From NCBI RefSeq assembly GCF_009789195.1, contig NZ_WSTC01000028.1:1-64000 (forward strand): 64,000 nt of DNA. Reading direction: 5' to 3'. The notes below the pieces were generated by a model that ran no database searches, was not told the DNA's origin, and worked only from the letters and a program-made list of their open reading frames with translations. The translations under genes and the position numbers were made by a program. Source of the DNA: Paenibacillus sp. MMS18-CY102 (GTDB lineage: Bacteria > Bacillota > Bacilli > Paenibacillales > Paenibacillaceae). Positions 7,301 to 15,282 of the stretch are shown piece by piece (position 1 is the stretch's first letter; the number at the start of each line of letters is the position of its first letter).

Positions 7301-8605
7301 ATGATTCACATAATCCATATAAGAAAAAACCTAGGCACCGTGCTCATAACGGCACTCCCACTGCTCAATGTTGCGCTATGGCTTGTTTTTCCGCCGATAG
7401 ATGATGGAAGCCGGCTGGATTATGATCGGCAGTATATTGGAGAAATTATCGCATCCAGCATGATGCTATTAATGGCTTTTGCCTTTCTGTTGTCAACGCG
7501 GCTGCGGTTTCTCGAATCCCTATTTCATGGCCTCGATAAGATGTACGCAGCTCATAGGCATTCGGGGGTGGCTGCGTTCTTATTGCTTATCCTTCATTTT
7601 CTTGTGATGCTGTTCATCCCAGACCGCATAACCCCGGGGCGAGTGCCCGGATTTATTGCTTTTGGCGGATTTGTTATTCTCATCTTGTTAACGCTAGCTC
7701 CGCGCCTTCCTGTGGTTCGGAAGTTAATCCGCATTCGATATAGAGGCTGGCGGATTTCTCACAAGTTCATCGGCGTTTTCTTTATTATGGGCGCGGCCCA
7801 CACACTGCTCGTTGATCCGCTCGTTCGTTCAACTATAGTGCCGTTCATTGTATTAATGGCCGCCATTGTAGTGGGCATTGTTTCTTACTTGTACACCGAA
7901 TTGTTTGCTAGATTCGTAAGGCGAACGGCTGCATACGACGTTCAGGAAGTGAATCATCTGAATAAAAAGGCAGTAGAGGTTGTGCTAAAACAAGCGAAGA
8001 AGAAACAGCTGAATTTTAAGGCGGGCCAGTTTCTTTTTGTTCGATTTAAAGGGAATAGAGTGCTGTCGGAACCCCATCCTTTCACGATTAGCAGTTCCCC
8101 GAGCGAGACCAATATTCGGCTTACAATTAGCGCTGCGGGTGACTACACGCAATATCTTTACAAGCATCTTAAGGCCGGCACTCGCGCAATCGTCGAAGGC
8201 GGCTATGGCATGATGGATTACCGTCAGGGCGGTAAGGAGCAGATCTGGATTGCTGGCGGGATCGGCGTAACTCCCTTCATAAGTTGGATTCGTGACATGC
8301 CACAAGAACGCAACCAAAGAATCGATTTCTACTATACCGTTAGAACGCCAGAGGATGCGTTGTATCTGGATGAGATACTTGAAGCAGCACAAGGACAGAA
8401 GCAATTTCACGCACATATTCACTATTCGGCTGATCAGGGCAGGCTGGCTATAGAAACGATTTTAGCTGCGTCGGGCAGCCGTGTTGCGGACAAGCATGTC
8501 TATATGTGTGGGCCAACCCTTATGATAACGGGTTTCCAACGTCAGTTCCGGCGCCTGGGCGTTCCTTCAAGTTCGATCCATTATGAGGAGTTTGCATTTA
8601 GATAA
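7301..8605 (+). CDS. Ferric-reductase-like membrane flavoprotein (FAD/NAD(P) oxidoreductase)
   Basis: A 434-residue protein with about six N-terminal membrane helices (15-215), including the ferric-reductase-like heme region with AAHRHSG, LILHFLVML and YRGWRISHKFIGVFF. An FAD-binding barrel follows (PHPFTISSSPSE, the RxYS/T-x-x-S-like signature), then an NAD(P)-binding domain (WIAGGIGVTPFISWI and YMCGPTLMI). It would pass electrons from NAD(P)H through FAD and heme to an external acceptor, possibly Fe(III). The apparent ATG at 7301 directly abuts GAGGGG, too close for a normal ribosome binding site, so the true start is uncertain by a few codons. It is divergent from the MerR operon and may share that control region. 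Confidence 0.8.
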   Translation: MIHIIHIRKNLGTVLITALPLLNVALWLVFPPIDDGSRLDYDRQYIGEIIASSMMLLMAFAFLLSTRLRFLESLFHGLDKMYAAHRHSGVAAFLLLILHFLVMLFIPDRITPGRVPGFIAFGGFVILILLTLAPRLPVVRKLIRIRYRGWRISHKFIGVFFIMGAAHTLLVDPLVRSTIVPFIVLMAAIVVGIVSYLYTELFARFVRRTAAYDVQEVNHLNKKAVEVVLKQAKKKQLNFKAGQFLFVRFKGNRVLSEPHPFTISSSPSETNIRLTISAAGDYTQYLYKHLKAGTRAIVEGGYGMMDYRQGGKEQIWIAGGIGVTPFISWIRDMPQERNQRIDFYYTVRTPEDALYLDEILEAAQGQKQFHAHIHYSADQGRLAIETILAASGSRVADKHVYMCGPTLMITGFQRQFRRLGVPSSSIHYEEFAFR

Positions 8606-8740
8606 TTGCCCAAATGCAGAAAAACAGTGAACTCTTTCGGCGATTCTTTGCGTATAAGCAGGGGTGGACAAGTGAACATTATTTACATGTGTTTGGCTTA
8701 CTGCCTATGCTTGCCATGATCAGGGAGAGGAGAATTCACG

Positions 8741-9514
8741 TTGGAGTCAATCTGGTTAGAGTATGCCTGGGCCTTATTAATCCTTATTGGGTTGGAAGGT
8801 TTGTTGTCGGCAGACAATGCGCTCGTGCTAGCGGTAATCGCCAAAAATTTACCGGACGAGCAGAAGAAGAAAGCAATTAACTACGGCATCATCATGGCTT
8901 TTGTTTTTCGTTTTGGCGCACTGTTCGCGATATCGTTCATTGCGAATGTCTGGCAGGTGCAGGCAATTGGGGCAGCTTATCTGCTATACCTCGGTTTTAA
9001 GCATATCATTCAATCGCGCTTCGGCAAGAAGAATGAGAATGGCCATAAGGGCGATAAGGAAGCGAGTAAAGGAAGCGGCTTCTGGCCTACTGTAGGAAAA
9101 ATCGCGCTGGCGGATCTCGCTTTTGCAATTGACTCGATTCTTGCTGCGGTTGCGCTTGCGCTCGGACTGCCAGATTCGCCGCTGGGAGAGTTCGGCGGGA
9201 TGGACGGAGGCAAATTTATCGTCGTGCTGCTGGGCGGGATTGCCGGATTGATCTTAATTAAATTCGCGGCTGCGTGGTTTGTGAAGCTGCTTGGACAACG
9301 CCCAGCGCTTGAGACGACGGCTTACGCGATCGTCGCTTGGGTTGGCGTAAAGCTTGCTGTTATTACGCTTGCCCATGAGGATATTGGTGCGCTGGATCAC
9401 GATTTCCCGCATAGTACCGGCTGGACTTTTGTCTTCTATGCCGTATTGGTTGCGATTGCGCTTATTGGTTGGTTTGCGCCTAACAACAAACAAGTGAAGG
9501 TTGAACAAACGTAA
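8741..9514 (+). CDS. TerC-family integral membrane protein (YkoY-like)
   Basis: A 257-residue TerC-family protein with about seven membrane helices. The paired acidic signatures of the family are present: LLSADNALVLAVI near the N-terminus and DLAFAIDSILAAVAL in the middle. Family members export Mn(II) or metallate secreted proteins. The start is TTG at 8741, chosen because GGGAGAGGAG sits 8 nt upstream. A glycine/charge-rich loop (about 88-110) separates the two halves. Many ykoY genes have a Mn riboswitch, but none is recognisable in the 135 bp upstream. A strong terminator follows. Confidence 0.85.
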   Translation: MESIWLEYAWALLILIGLEGLLSADNALVLAVIAKNLPDEQKKKAINYGIIMAFVFRFGALFAISFIANVWQVQAIGAAYLLYLGFKHIIQSRFGKKNENGHKGDKEASKGSGFWPTVGKIALADLAFAIDSILAAVALALGLPDSPLGEFGGMDGGKFIVVLLGGIAGLILIKFAAAWFVKLLGQRPALETTAYAIVAWVGVKLAVITLAHEDIGALDHDFPHSTGWTFVFYAVLVAIALIGWFAPNNKQVKVEQT

Positions 9515-9530
9515 TGCGTTGTATTTGGAA

Positions 9531-9555
9531 AAGGTACCCGAGGGTACCTTTTTTG
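9531..9555 (+). terminator. Rho-independent terminator after the terC gene
   Basis: AAGGTACC (9531-9538) pairs with GGTACCTT (9543-9550) around CGAG, followed by T6. Confidence 0.85.
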
Positions 9556-9680
9556 CGTTCCATACGAATGCATGGTTGATCAAATTTTCGCGAACGCGGC
9601 CGGGCGGCGGACAGGTGCCTTTTGATTTTGCAGGGCAGATGATATGCTGGATGGAATGCCATTCCCAAAGGAGCTTAAGG

Positions 9681-10379
9681 ATGCCGGTGAACCCTCTTAT
9701 AAACATCTTGGTCGTTGAAGATGATAATGATATTAATTCCTTGCTGTGCAATATCGTCAGAAAGAGCGGGTATGTGCCGAAGCCAGCATACTCCGGAACA
9801 GAAGCGATGATCCACTTGGAGAGCCGCACATGGGATATGGTTTTGCTGGATTTGATGCTTCCTGGACTAACCGGGGAAGAAGTGATCTCGAAGCTACGAG
9901 GGGAAAGCCATGTTCCCGTCATCATTATTTCGGCCAAGCTCGACCAGCAGACGAAGGTCGATATGCTGCGAACAGGGGCAGACGACTATATTACGAAACC
10001 ATTTGATATTGAAGAAGTGTCGGCGAGAATCGATTCCCACCTTAGAAGAGCCCGGCGAACGATGGAGGCGCCACAAGCGAAGGAAGTGCGGCATAAAGAT
10101 ATCGTAATTGATACGGATGCTAAGCTGGTGAGCATAGGGGATATGGCAGTTTCGCTTACCGCGCGGGAATACCACATTCTTTTGCTGCTGCTGTCGTCTC
10201 CTAAGAAGGTTTTCACGAAGGCGAATTTGTTCAAGAGCGTCTGGCAAGAGGAGTATCACCAAGACGATAATACGATCAACGTACATATAAGCAATTTAAG
10301 AAGCAAGCTGCATAAAGCGAATCCCGGCGAGGAATATATTGAGACGATCTGGGGCATGGGCTACCGCCTTAAGAATTAA
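9681..10379 (+). CDS. OmpR-family response regulator (ABC-transporter cluster)
   Basis: A 232-residue response regulator: receiver domain with acidic E13-D14-D15, phospho-acceptor Asp57 in MVLLDLMLPG, Lys in YITKPFD, and an OmpR/PhoB winged helix (about 130-230, LTAREYHILLLLLSSPKKVF, ending IWGMGYRLKN). The frame is open further upstream, but AAAGGAG 8 nt before the ATG at 9681 and the conserved INILVVEDD start place the gene here. It precedes an ABC ATPase, a permease and a kinase, the order of lantibiotic/bacitracin-type self-protection modules. The kinase in this cluster lacks its phospho-acceptor His, so how this regulator is phosphorylated is open. Confidence 0.85.
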   Translation: MPVNPLINILVVEDDNDINSLLCNIVRKSGYVPKPAYSGTEAMIHLESRTWDMVLLDLMLPGLTGEEVISKLRGESHVPVIIISAKLDQQTKVDMLRTGADDYITKPFDIEEVSARIDSHLRRARRTMEAPQAKEVRHKDIVIDTDAKLVSIGDMAVSLTAREYHILLLLLSSPKKVFTKANLFKSVWQEEYHQDDNTINVHISNLRSKLHKANPGEEYIETIWGMGYRLKN

Positions 10380-10399
10380 GATTTTCTTTAGATTTGGCT

Positions 10400-10430
10400 T
10401 AAGGCTGCCTTACGATTTCCTTCCTATAGT
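10400..10430 (+). promoter_or_regulatory. Promoter with palindromic operator before the ABC operon
   Basis: The perfect palindrome TAAGGC-T-GCCTTA (10400-10412) lies just before a TATAGT -10 box (10425-10430), so it covers the -35 position. It is 34 bp ahead of the ATPase ribosome binding site. Binding by the adjacent response regulator is inferred from position. Confidence 0.5.
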
Positions 10431-10463
10431 AAGGGCATTGCAGAAGAAGGAAGGGAGAGAACG

Positions 10464-11387
10464 ATGAGCCAATATGTTCTGAGAACCAATCAGCTGTCCA
10501 AACAATTCAAAAACCAAATGGCGCTGAATAAAGTGAATCTGTCGATTCCGCAAGGATCTATTTATGGTTTTATCGGCCAGAATGGCGCTGGCAAATCGAC
10601 GCTGATCCGTATTGTTGCGGGACTGGCGTATCCAACAGCGGGCTCCATGGAGTTGTTCGGCGAAAGCAGCGAACGGGCCTTAATTGAAGCAAGAAGGCGG
10701 ATCGGGACGATTATTGAGGGACCGGCCCTTTATGCGCACATGACGGCGGCTGAGAATCTAGAAGCACACCGCTTGTTACGGGGAATTCCGGGCCGGGCTT
10801 GCATCGACAAAACGCTTGCGCTTGTTGGGCTGCGGGATACAGGCAAGAAAAAGGCTAGAAACTTCTCGCTTGGCATGAAACAAAGGCTTGGCCTTGCGAT
10901 CGCCTTATTGGGAGACCCTGAGTTTCTGATTCTGGATGAACCCATTAATGGATTGGACCCGATGGGCGTCGTGGAGATCAGGCAATTGTTAATGAAGCTA
11001 AATCGGGAATACGGGATTACCATTCTAATCTCGAGCCACATCTTGAGCGAGCTGCATCTGCTGGCTACGCATTATGGGATTATTCATCATGGCCATTTGC
11101 TGGAGCAATTGACCGCAGCGGAACTGAATGCTAAATGCCAGCATTACCTGCATATCAAGGTCGACCAGCCTGACAAAGCAGCTGCCATTATCGAGACAGG
11201 CCTTCATACCACTGCCTATGAGGTCATGCCAGACGGCGTGATCAAGCTGTTTCGGCATGTGGACACACCGGGAAAGGTGTCTGCGCATCTCGTGAAGGAA
11301 GGGCTTGTCATCGAACAGTTCATGCCGATGGGAGAAGACTTGGAAGCGTACTTCACAAGCCGGATTGGGGGTGTCTCACATGTATAA
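10464..11387 (+). CDS. ABC transporter ATP-binding protein (BcrA/LanF-like)
   Basis: A 307-residue ATPase with Walker A GQNGAGKST (38-46), signature FSLGMKQR (134-141), Walker B LILDEP (155-160) and switch His in ISSHILSELH. The C-terminal 100 residues follow the pattern of bacitracin/lantibiotic immunity ATPases. GGAAGGGAG precedes the ATG. It overlaps the permease gene by 8 bp, so the two subunits are translationally coupled. Together they probably remove or expel a membrane-active antimicrobial; the substrate cannot be read from sequence. Confidence 0.87.
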   Translation: MSQYVLRTNQLSKQFKNQMALNKVNLSIPQGSIYGFIGQNGAGKSTLIRIVAGLAYPTAGSMELFGESSERALIEARRRIGTIIEGPALYAHMTAAENLEAHRLLRGIPGRACIDKTLALVGLRDTGKKKARNFSLGMKQRLGLAIALLGDPEFLILDEPINGLDPMGVVEIRQLLMKLNREYGITILISSHILSELHLLATHYGIIHHGHLLEQLTAAELNAKCQHYLHIKVDQPDKAAAIIETGLHTTAYEVMPDGVIKLFRHVDTPGKVSAHLVKEGLVIEQFMPMGEDLEAYFTSRIGGVSHV

Positions 11388-12129
11388 TCTCATCCAAGCC
11401 GAGTGGTTTAAGCTTAGAAAGGACCGCTCCTTCCGAACGATACCTTTATTGATCATTGGCGCAGCTGTGCTTTTATCTTATTTTTCCGTACAGAACGTAG
11501 GTGCCGGGGCATTTATCATCAGTAAATTTTATAAGGCAGAAGTGATGGGCTTTAATATTGAAATGATTAAGCTATTTCCGAGCATTCTAGCGGGGTTCTT
11601 CATCTCTGGCGAATATGCGATGGGGACGATGAAGAGCGTCGCATCTTCCGGCAACATTCGAATGCGGCTTTATTGGGCGAAACTGGCCGTTTTCTCCATT
11701 GGCGCTATGATCATTGCCCTCATTCTGCCGTTCGTGGCGACAGGAGCAAGCAGCGTCATTTCTGGCTTTAACAGTGCGCCTGATTGGCTATTCCTTGCAC
11801 AAACGACGGGGCTGTACATGCTGTACGCAGCGTCATTCGCTTCCATTATGGCCGTTATCTCCACGATCTTCACGGAAAGCGGCAAAGCGATCGGGTTTTT
11901 GCTTATGTTTTTCGTCTTCTTCGATGAGCTCTTGTACGTATTAAGCAGCAAGCTATCCTTCATCGAACCGATATGGAATTATTCCGTGTTCAAGCTGGTA
12001 TTGGATCTAGGAAGCATTCGTACGCTAGATGGCGGCCAATGGTTTACGTTGTTGGCTGTGCCGGTGTTGACCTATGTCTTGTTTGGGCTGCTCGGCAGCT
12101 GGATTTTTCACAGAAAAGAGATTAAGTAA
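11380..12129 (+). CDS. ABC-2 type permease (lantibiotic-immunity-like)
   Basis: A 249-residue membrane protein with about six helices (first at 22-40, last at 225-245). It begins MYNLIQAEWFKLRKDRSF, the amphipathic start typical of ABC-2/LanE-G permeases that partner BcrA-like ATPases. The ATG at 11380 lies inside the end of the ATPase gene, which is why the longer upstream frame is not used. Its stop overlaps the next kinase frame. The helix after GFFISGEYAMGTMKS is the usual conserved cytoplasmic turn of this family. Confidence 0.8.
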   Translation: MYNLIQAEWFKLRKDRSFRTIPLLIIGAAVLLSYFSVQNVGAGAFIISKFYKAEVMGFNIEMIKLFPSILAGFFISGEYAMGTMKSVASSGNIRMRLYWAKLAVFSIGAMIIALILPFVATGASSVISGFNSAPDWLFLAQTTGLYMLYAASFASIMAVISTIFTESGKAIGFLLMFFVFFDELLYVLSSKLSFIEPIWNYSVFKLVLDLGSIRTLDGGQWFTLLAVPVLTYVLFGLLGSWIFHRKEIK

Positions 12130-12149
12130 TGGAGAGGCGGGTGGGGAAC

Positions 12150-13061
12150 ATGATGTGGGTCGCAATCCTATCAGCTGCGGCAGCGATGGTGTTTCTCGCG
12201 CGCCTGTTTATATTGAAGGCCGAAATGAAGAGAGCGGTCCGGCAGCTTCACTTGTTAAATCAAGGGGAGACGGGGAAGAAAATAGATGTAGCTTTCTTAG
12301 ATCGGGACATGGTTGCGCTCGCTGAGGCTATTAATGGCCAGATTGATTTGACTAGGCAAGCCGATGCAGAGAAAAAACGAACCGAACACGAGCTCAAGCA
12401 GGCAATATCGAATATTTCCGATGATATTCGGACGCCAATGACTTCTATTCTCGGATACATTCAGTTAATCGAAGAAGAGCATTTGTCAGAGGATAAGAAG
12501 AAGGAATACACCCAAATCGTCAGGAAAGGCGCGCTGCGCCTGAAAACGTTATTGGAGGATTTCTTCGAGCTATCCATTATTGAGTCACCGGACTATGCGC
12601 TGGGCATGGATCAGATCACGTTGAATGAATTGGTGATCGAATGTTTAGCTGGCTTCTATGAGGCGTTCAATAAACGGCAGATCGAGCCGGCTATTCATAT
12701 GCCAGAAGGCGAAATCAGCATCTTAGGCGATGCATCGGCGGTTAATCGCGTCATTGAAAACTTGCTTACCAATGCGATCCGGTACACGAGCGGAGATGTC
12801 GCTATTGTGCTAGAGAAAACGAGCAGTTCCGTTCGGTTGACGATTCGCAATCCCGCACCGCATGTAAGGCAAGCGGACCTTATGGTAATGTTCGAGCGTT
12901 TCTATAAAGCAGATCCAACAAGACGGGAGAACGGGACGGGATTAGGTTTGTCGATTGCGAAGAGCCTAATGTCCAAAATGAATGGAAGCCTAATAGCAGA
13001 GCTGCAGGGCAATGAATTATCCATGATCTGTGAATGGAAGGTTGCAGGCACTAGCCAATAA
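12150..13061 (+). CDS. Sensor histidine kinase homologue with His-to-Asp change at the H-box
   Basis: A 303-residue kinase with one N-terminal membrane helix, a short HAMP-like linker, a HisKA-like helix pair and a complete HATPase_c domain: N-box VIENLLTNAIRYTSG and G-box NGTGLGLSIAKSLM. The H-box reads NISDDIRTPMTSILGY where relatives have SHDIRTPLTS. The expected His codon (12420-12422) is GAT, one base from CAT. The protein should bind ATP but cannot autophosphorylate on His in the usual way. It may be a dead sensor, a phosphatase-only protein, or reflect a base error. The start could also be the ATG at 12129. GAGGCGGGTGGGG favours 12150. Confidence 0.82.
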   Translation: MMWVAILSAAAAMVFLARLFILKAEMKRAVRQLHLLNQGETGKKIDVAFLDRDMVALAEAINGQIDLTRQADAEKKRTEHELKQAISNISDDIRTPMTSILGYIQLIEEEHLSEDKKKEYTQIVRKGALRLKTLLEDFFELSIIESPDYALGMDQITLNELVIECLAGFYEAFNKRQIEPAIHMPEGEISILGDASAVNRVIENLLTNAIRYTSGDVAIVLEKTSSSVRLTIRNPAPHVRQADLMVMFERFYKADPTRRENGTGLGLSIAKSLMSKMNGSLIAELQGNELSMICEWKVAGTSQ

Positions 13062-13524
13062 CCTGTTCCCATTGTTCTTCGACCAGCTCTTTGTTCGATA
13101 GCATCTGTGTTCGCGATTCGATTAACGTAAACCCATTATTCGCATACAGCCTCCGCGCGGCCTTGAGTTCGCTATTGGTCCATAAGATGATTTTGCTGAA
13201 CCCGGATTCCTTGCAAAAAACGATGGCGGTTTGCAGCAACTGCTGCCCAAACCCCGTACCTCTTACAGAAGGCTCAACAAGAAACAGGCCTAACTGTGCA
13301 GTCTCCTCATCGGCTTTCTTAATGCTTATAGAACCTCGTTGTTTTCCTTCTGACTCTAGTACCCAAATGTTTTCTTTACGGTCGCCTCTCGCTATAAACC
13401 CGCCGACACTCTGCGCAATAAAATCCCGGAACGATAAGTCATAACCAAACTCTTTATTGTAGAGAGCGTAATGGGAGCTAATGATATAATCGGCATCCTC
13501 TGCTCGATAAGGCCTTATGGTCAT
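13051..13524 (-). CDS. GNAT-family N-acetyltransferase
   Basis: A 157-residue GNAT protein. The acetyl-CoA motif A is LGLFLVEPSVRGTGFGQQLLQTAI (R/Q-x-x-G-x-G/A pattern), followed by FSKIILWTNSELKAARRLYANNGF, the usual beta5-alpha4 segment. Substrate unknown. Its stop overlaps the end of the convergent kinase gene by 11 bp, with no room for a terminator between them. The ATG at 13524 follows a GAGAGGA-type site. Confidence 0.8.
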   Translation of the reverse strand: MTIRPYRAEDADYIISSHYALYNKEFGYDLSFRDFIAQSVGGFIARGDRKENIWVLESEGKQRGSISIKKADEETAQLGLFLVEPSVRGTGFGQQLLQTAIVFCKESGFSKIILWTNSELKAARRLYANNGFTLIESRTQMLSNKELVEEQWEQVIG

Positions 13525-13702
13525 TGTAGGTTGTCCTCTCTGTGTTTTTTACTACATTATCACGAATATGTTTGCTTTATCATGAATCATACCTTAATTT
13601 TGCCTAAAAATGCCTATTTCACCGTAGAATGAAAACGGGGTTCATCGTATAGTGGATGAAAATAGTATGCATTCTATTATGCAATGGGAGAGGAAGTTTC
13701 GG

Positions 13703-14179
13703 ATGAATCAGAGATATCGCAGGCGGAACACGCCTGCATTCACGGCTGCATCGTATTTTGCATTATGTGCGGGGCTATTTCTATTCTGCCTAGGCGTATA
13801 CAACGCGGATTGGGAATTGAACGTGAAAGGCTATTACCTGCTCTGTATGGTGTTAATTACGATTACCTGCATCGTGGTACAGAAGGTTGTGCGGGACAAT
13901 ACGGAAGATAAAGAAATGCGCTTGGAAAATCCGAAACACCGGATGAGGAATACAGAAGCTTTCACCGGCATGGCGGTCGCGGGTTTGATTATCGGGTATG
14001 CGATGTTTCTAATTGGCCTCTATAACGCGCCGTTTGAATTAAATGAAAAAGGGTATTACATCGCTGTTATTCTATTGATCTCCTATAGTGCAATTGGCGT
14101 TCAGAAAGTGACAAGGGATAACGCAGAGGACAAAGAGCTCCTCGCTGAGCAAGCGATGAAATCGGAAAGCAGCATGTAG
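13703..14179 (+). CDS. YiaA/YiaB-type two-helix membrane protein, duplicated
   Basis: A 158-residue membrane protein made of two tandem copies of one unit: RRNTPAFTAASYFALCAG with GVYNADWELNVKGYYL, and RMRNTEAFTGMAVAGLII with GLYNAPFELNEKGYYI. Each ends in VQKVVRDNTEDKE or VQKVTRDNAEDKE. That is the YiaAB two-helix domain, giving four membrane helices. Function is unknown in the family. The start at 13703 is chosen for GGGAGAGGAAG 7-15 nt upstream; the longer frame has no ribosome binding site. Confidence 0.75.
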   Translation: MNQRYRRRNTPAFTAASYFALCAGLFLFCLGVYNADWELNVKGYYLLCMVLITITCIVVQKVVRDNTEDKEMRLENPKHRMRNTEAFTGMAVAGLIIGYAMFLIGLYNAPFELNEKGYYIAVILLISYSAIGVQKVTRDNAEDKELLAEQAMKSESSM

Positions 14180-14251
14180 GCGAGCATCCCAGCGATGTGA
14201 AGGCCAGATTTCGAAGCAGAAATTATCCTAGGTTAATGAGAGGCTTCATCC

Positions 14252-14290
14252 ACCCCCCTTATAATTGAACTAATGTTCAATGAGGGGGGT
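14252..14290 (+). promoter_or_regulatory. Nested palindrome over -10 box and ribosome binding site
   Basis: ATTGAAC-taat-GTTCAAT (14264-14281) overlaps a TATAAT -10 (14260-14265). Outside it ACCCCCC (14252-14258) pairs with GGGGGGT (14284-14290), which includes the ribosome binding site of the gene starting at 14298. The DNA palindrome could be a repressor site. The hairpin could form in RNA only if transcription starts upstream of 14252. Confidence 0.5.
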
Positions 14291-14297
14291 CTTTTGG

Positions 14298-14756
14298 ATG
14301 ATCAACATGAAGGGCAGGCGCTTGTTGCCGCCCCAGCTTTTTCTGATAGGTGCCATAGGCATGTTGGTTATGCGGCTATATTGCCCGTATGATATATGGC
14401 TGCCATTTCCTTATAATTTAGCTGGAATCCTAGTTGTTGGTTCAGGCCTGGGCATGGCGATATGGGGATCCCGTGCGTTTCGCCGTTACAACACAAACAT
14501 CCATACATTCAAGGAACCTGGCCGGCTTGTGGTGGAAGGCTTGTTCAAATACACAAGAAATCCGATGTATCTAGGCTTTCTTGTTGCATTGGCTGGCTTA
14601 TTTATCGTTCTTGGAGCGGTTTCTCCATTCGTGATTGTTGTTCTTTTCCTTGTGATAACGAACCAATGGTATATCAAGTTTGAAGAGCATGCGCTGGCAG
14701 ACAAGTTTGGGCAAGAATACGAAGCGTATAAAGCATCGACAAGGAGATGGATTTAG
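14298..14756 (+). CDS. Isoprenylcysteine carboxyl methyltransferase-family membrane protein
   Basis: A 152-residue protein with four to five membrane helices and the family C-terminal signature: GLFKYTRNPMYLGFLVALAG (RNPMY motif), then KFEEHALADKFGQEYEAYKASTRRW with the conserved E-x-x-L-x-x-x-x-G-x-x-Y. In eukaryotes this fold methylates isoprenylated cysteines; bacterial members methylate unknown lipophilic substrates. ATG 14298 is preferred over 14280 because GAGGGGGG lies 7 nt upstream. The MarR gene follows after 50 bp with its own promoter. Confidence 0.78.
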   Translation: MINMKGRRLLPPQLFLIGAIGMLVMRLYCPYDIWLPFPYNLAGILVVGSGLGMAIWGSRAFRRYNTNIHTFKEPGRLVVEGLFKYTRNPMYLGFLVALAGLFIVLGAVSPFVIVVLFLVITNQWYIKFEEHALADKFGQEYEAYKASTRRWI

Positions 14757-14771
14757 GCAAGCCAAGCTCGC

Positions 14772-14800
14772 TTGACATTAATTTGACGTCAAACTATTAT
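14772..14800 (+). promoter_or_regulatory. MarR-gene promoter with operator in the spacer
   Basis: TTGACA (14772-14777), 17 bp, TATTAT (14795-14800). The 18-bp near-palindrome TAATTTGACGTCAAACTA (14779-14796) fills the spacer, ideal for self-repression. A closely related box stands before the next gene at 15245-15262. Confidence 0.75.
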
Positions 14801-14806
14801 AGGGAT

Positions 14807-15229
14807 ATGAAAACGACAGACGCTATTTCATTAATCTCCAAAATTAGAGAGAAGGTCAACCGGTTCATTGTTGCGGAGATGTCGAAGCACGGGGTAGAAG
14901 GGATTGGCACGTCGCACGGCGATATCTTTTATGCGCTATATAAGCGGTCTCGGCTCACGATGGCGGACATTGCGAAACAAATCAACAAGGATAAGTCGAC
15001 GGTCACGGCACTCGTGGATAAGCTGGTTCGGCTCGGATATGTATCGAAGGAACGGGATAGCGAGGACACGAGGGTCGTTTATGCGGCCCTGACCGAGAAG
15101 GGGAAGGCGCTGCAGCCAATTTTCGAATCCATATCCAATGAGATGCTGGACGTATTTTATGGCAACATTACCGACCAAGAGAAAGAGGATCTATTCAACA
15201 TTTTAAGGAAGATCCATAACAACTTCTAA
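14807..15229 (+). CDS. MarR-family transcriptional regulator
   Basis: A 140-residue MarR protein with winged-helix core ADIAKQINKDKSTVTALVDKLVRLGYVSKERDSEDTR, including the conserved wing D-x-R. A longer frame exists upstream, but it would read through the promoter spacer. The ATG at 14807 is therefore the probable start, with a weak AGGG site. It is probably self-repressed and controls the hydrolase gene 54 bp downstream, since the same 18-bp box occurs before both. Confidence 0.83.
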   Translation: MKTTDAISLISKIREKVNRFIVAEMSKHGVEGIGTSHGDIFYALYKRSRLTMADIAKQINKDKSTVTALVDKLVRLGYVSKERDSEDTRVVYAALTEKGKALQPIFESISNEMLDVFYGNITDQEKEDLFNILRKIHNNF

Positions 15230-15244
15230 ATTTTTTTAAGCAAA

Positions 15245-15262
15245 TAGTTTTATATCAAACTA
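15245..15262 (+). promoter_or_regulatory. Second MarR-type operator
   Basis: TAGTTTTATATCAAACTA matches the box at 14779-14796 (shared pattern TArTTT-N6-AAACTA). It lies 20 bp before the hydrolase start and just before its CGGGGAGG ribosome binding site. Confidence 0.6.
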
Positions 15263-15282
15263 AGATCGGGGAGGATATAGCG

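Noticed and set aside
8606-8740. Possible Mn-sensing yybP-ykoY riboswitch before the TerC gene
   Set aside because: The conserved loop sequences of that motif are not found in the 135 bp upstream.
8614-8880. 88-aa frame overlapping the TerC start
   Set aside because: It lies in another frame of the TerC gene, and the ribosome binding site at 8723-8732 belongs to the TTG start of that gene.
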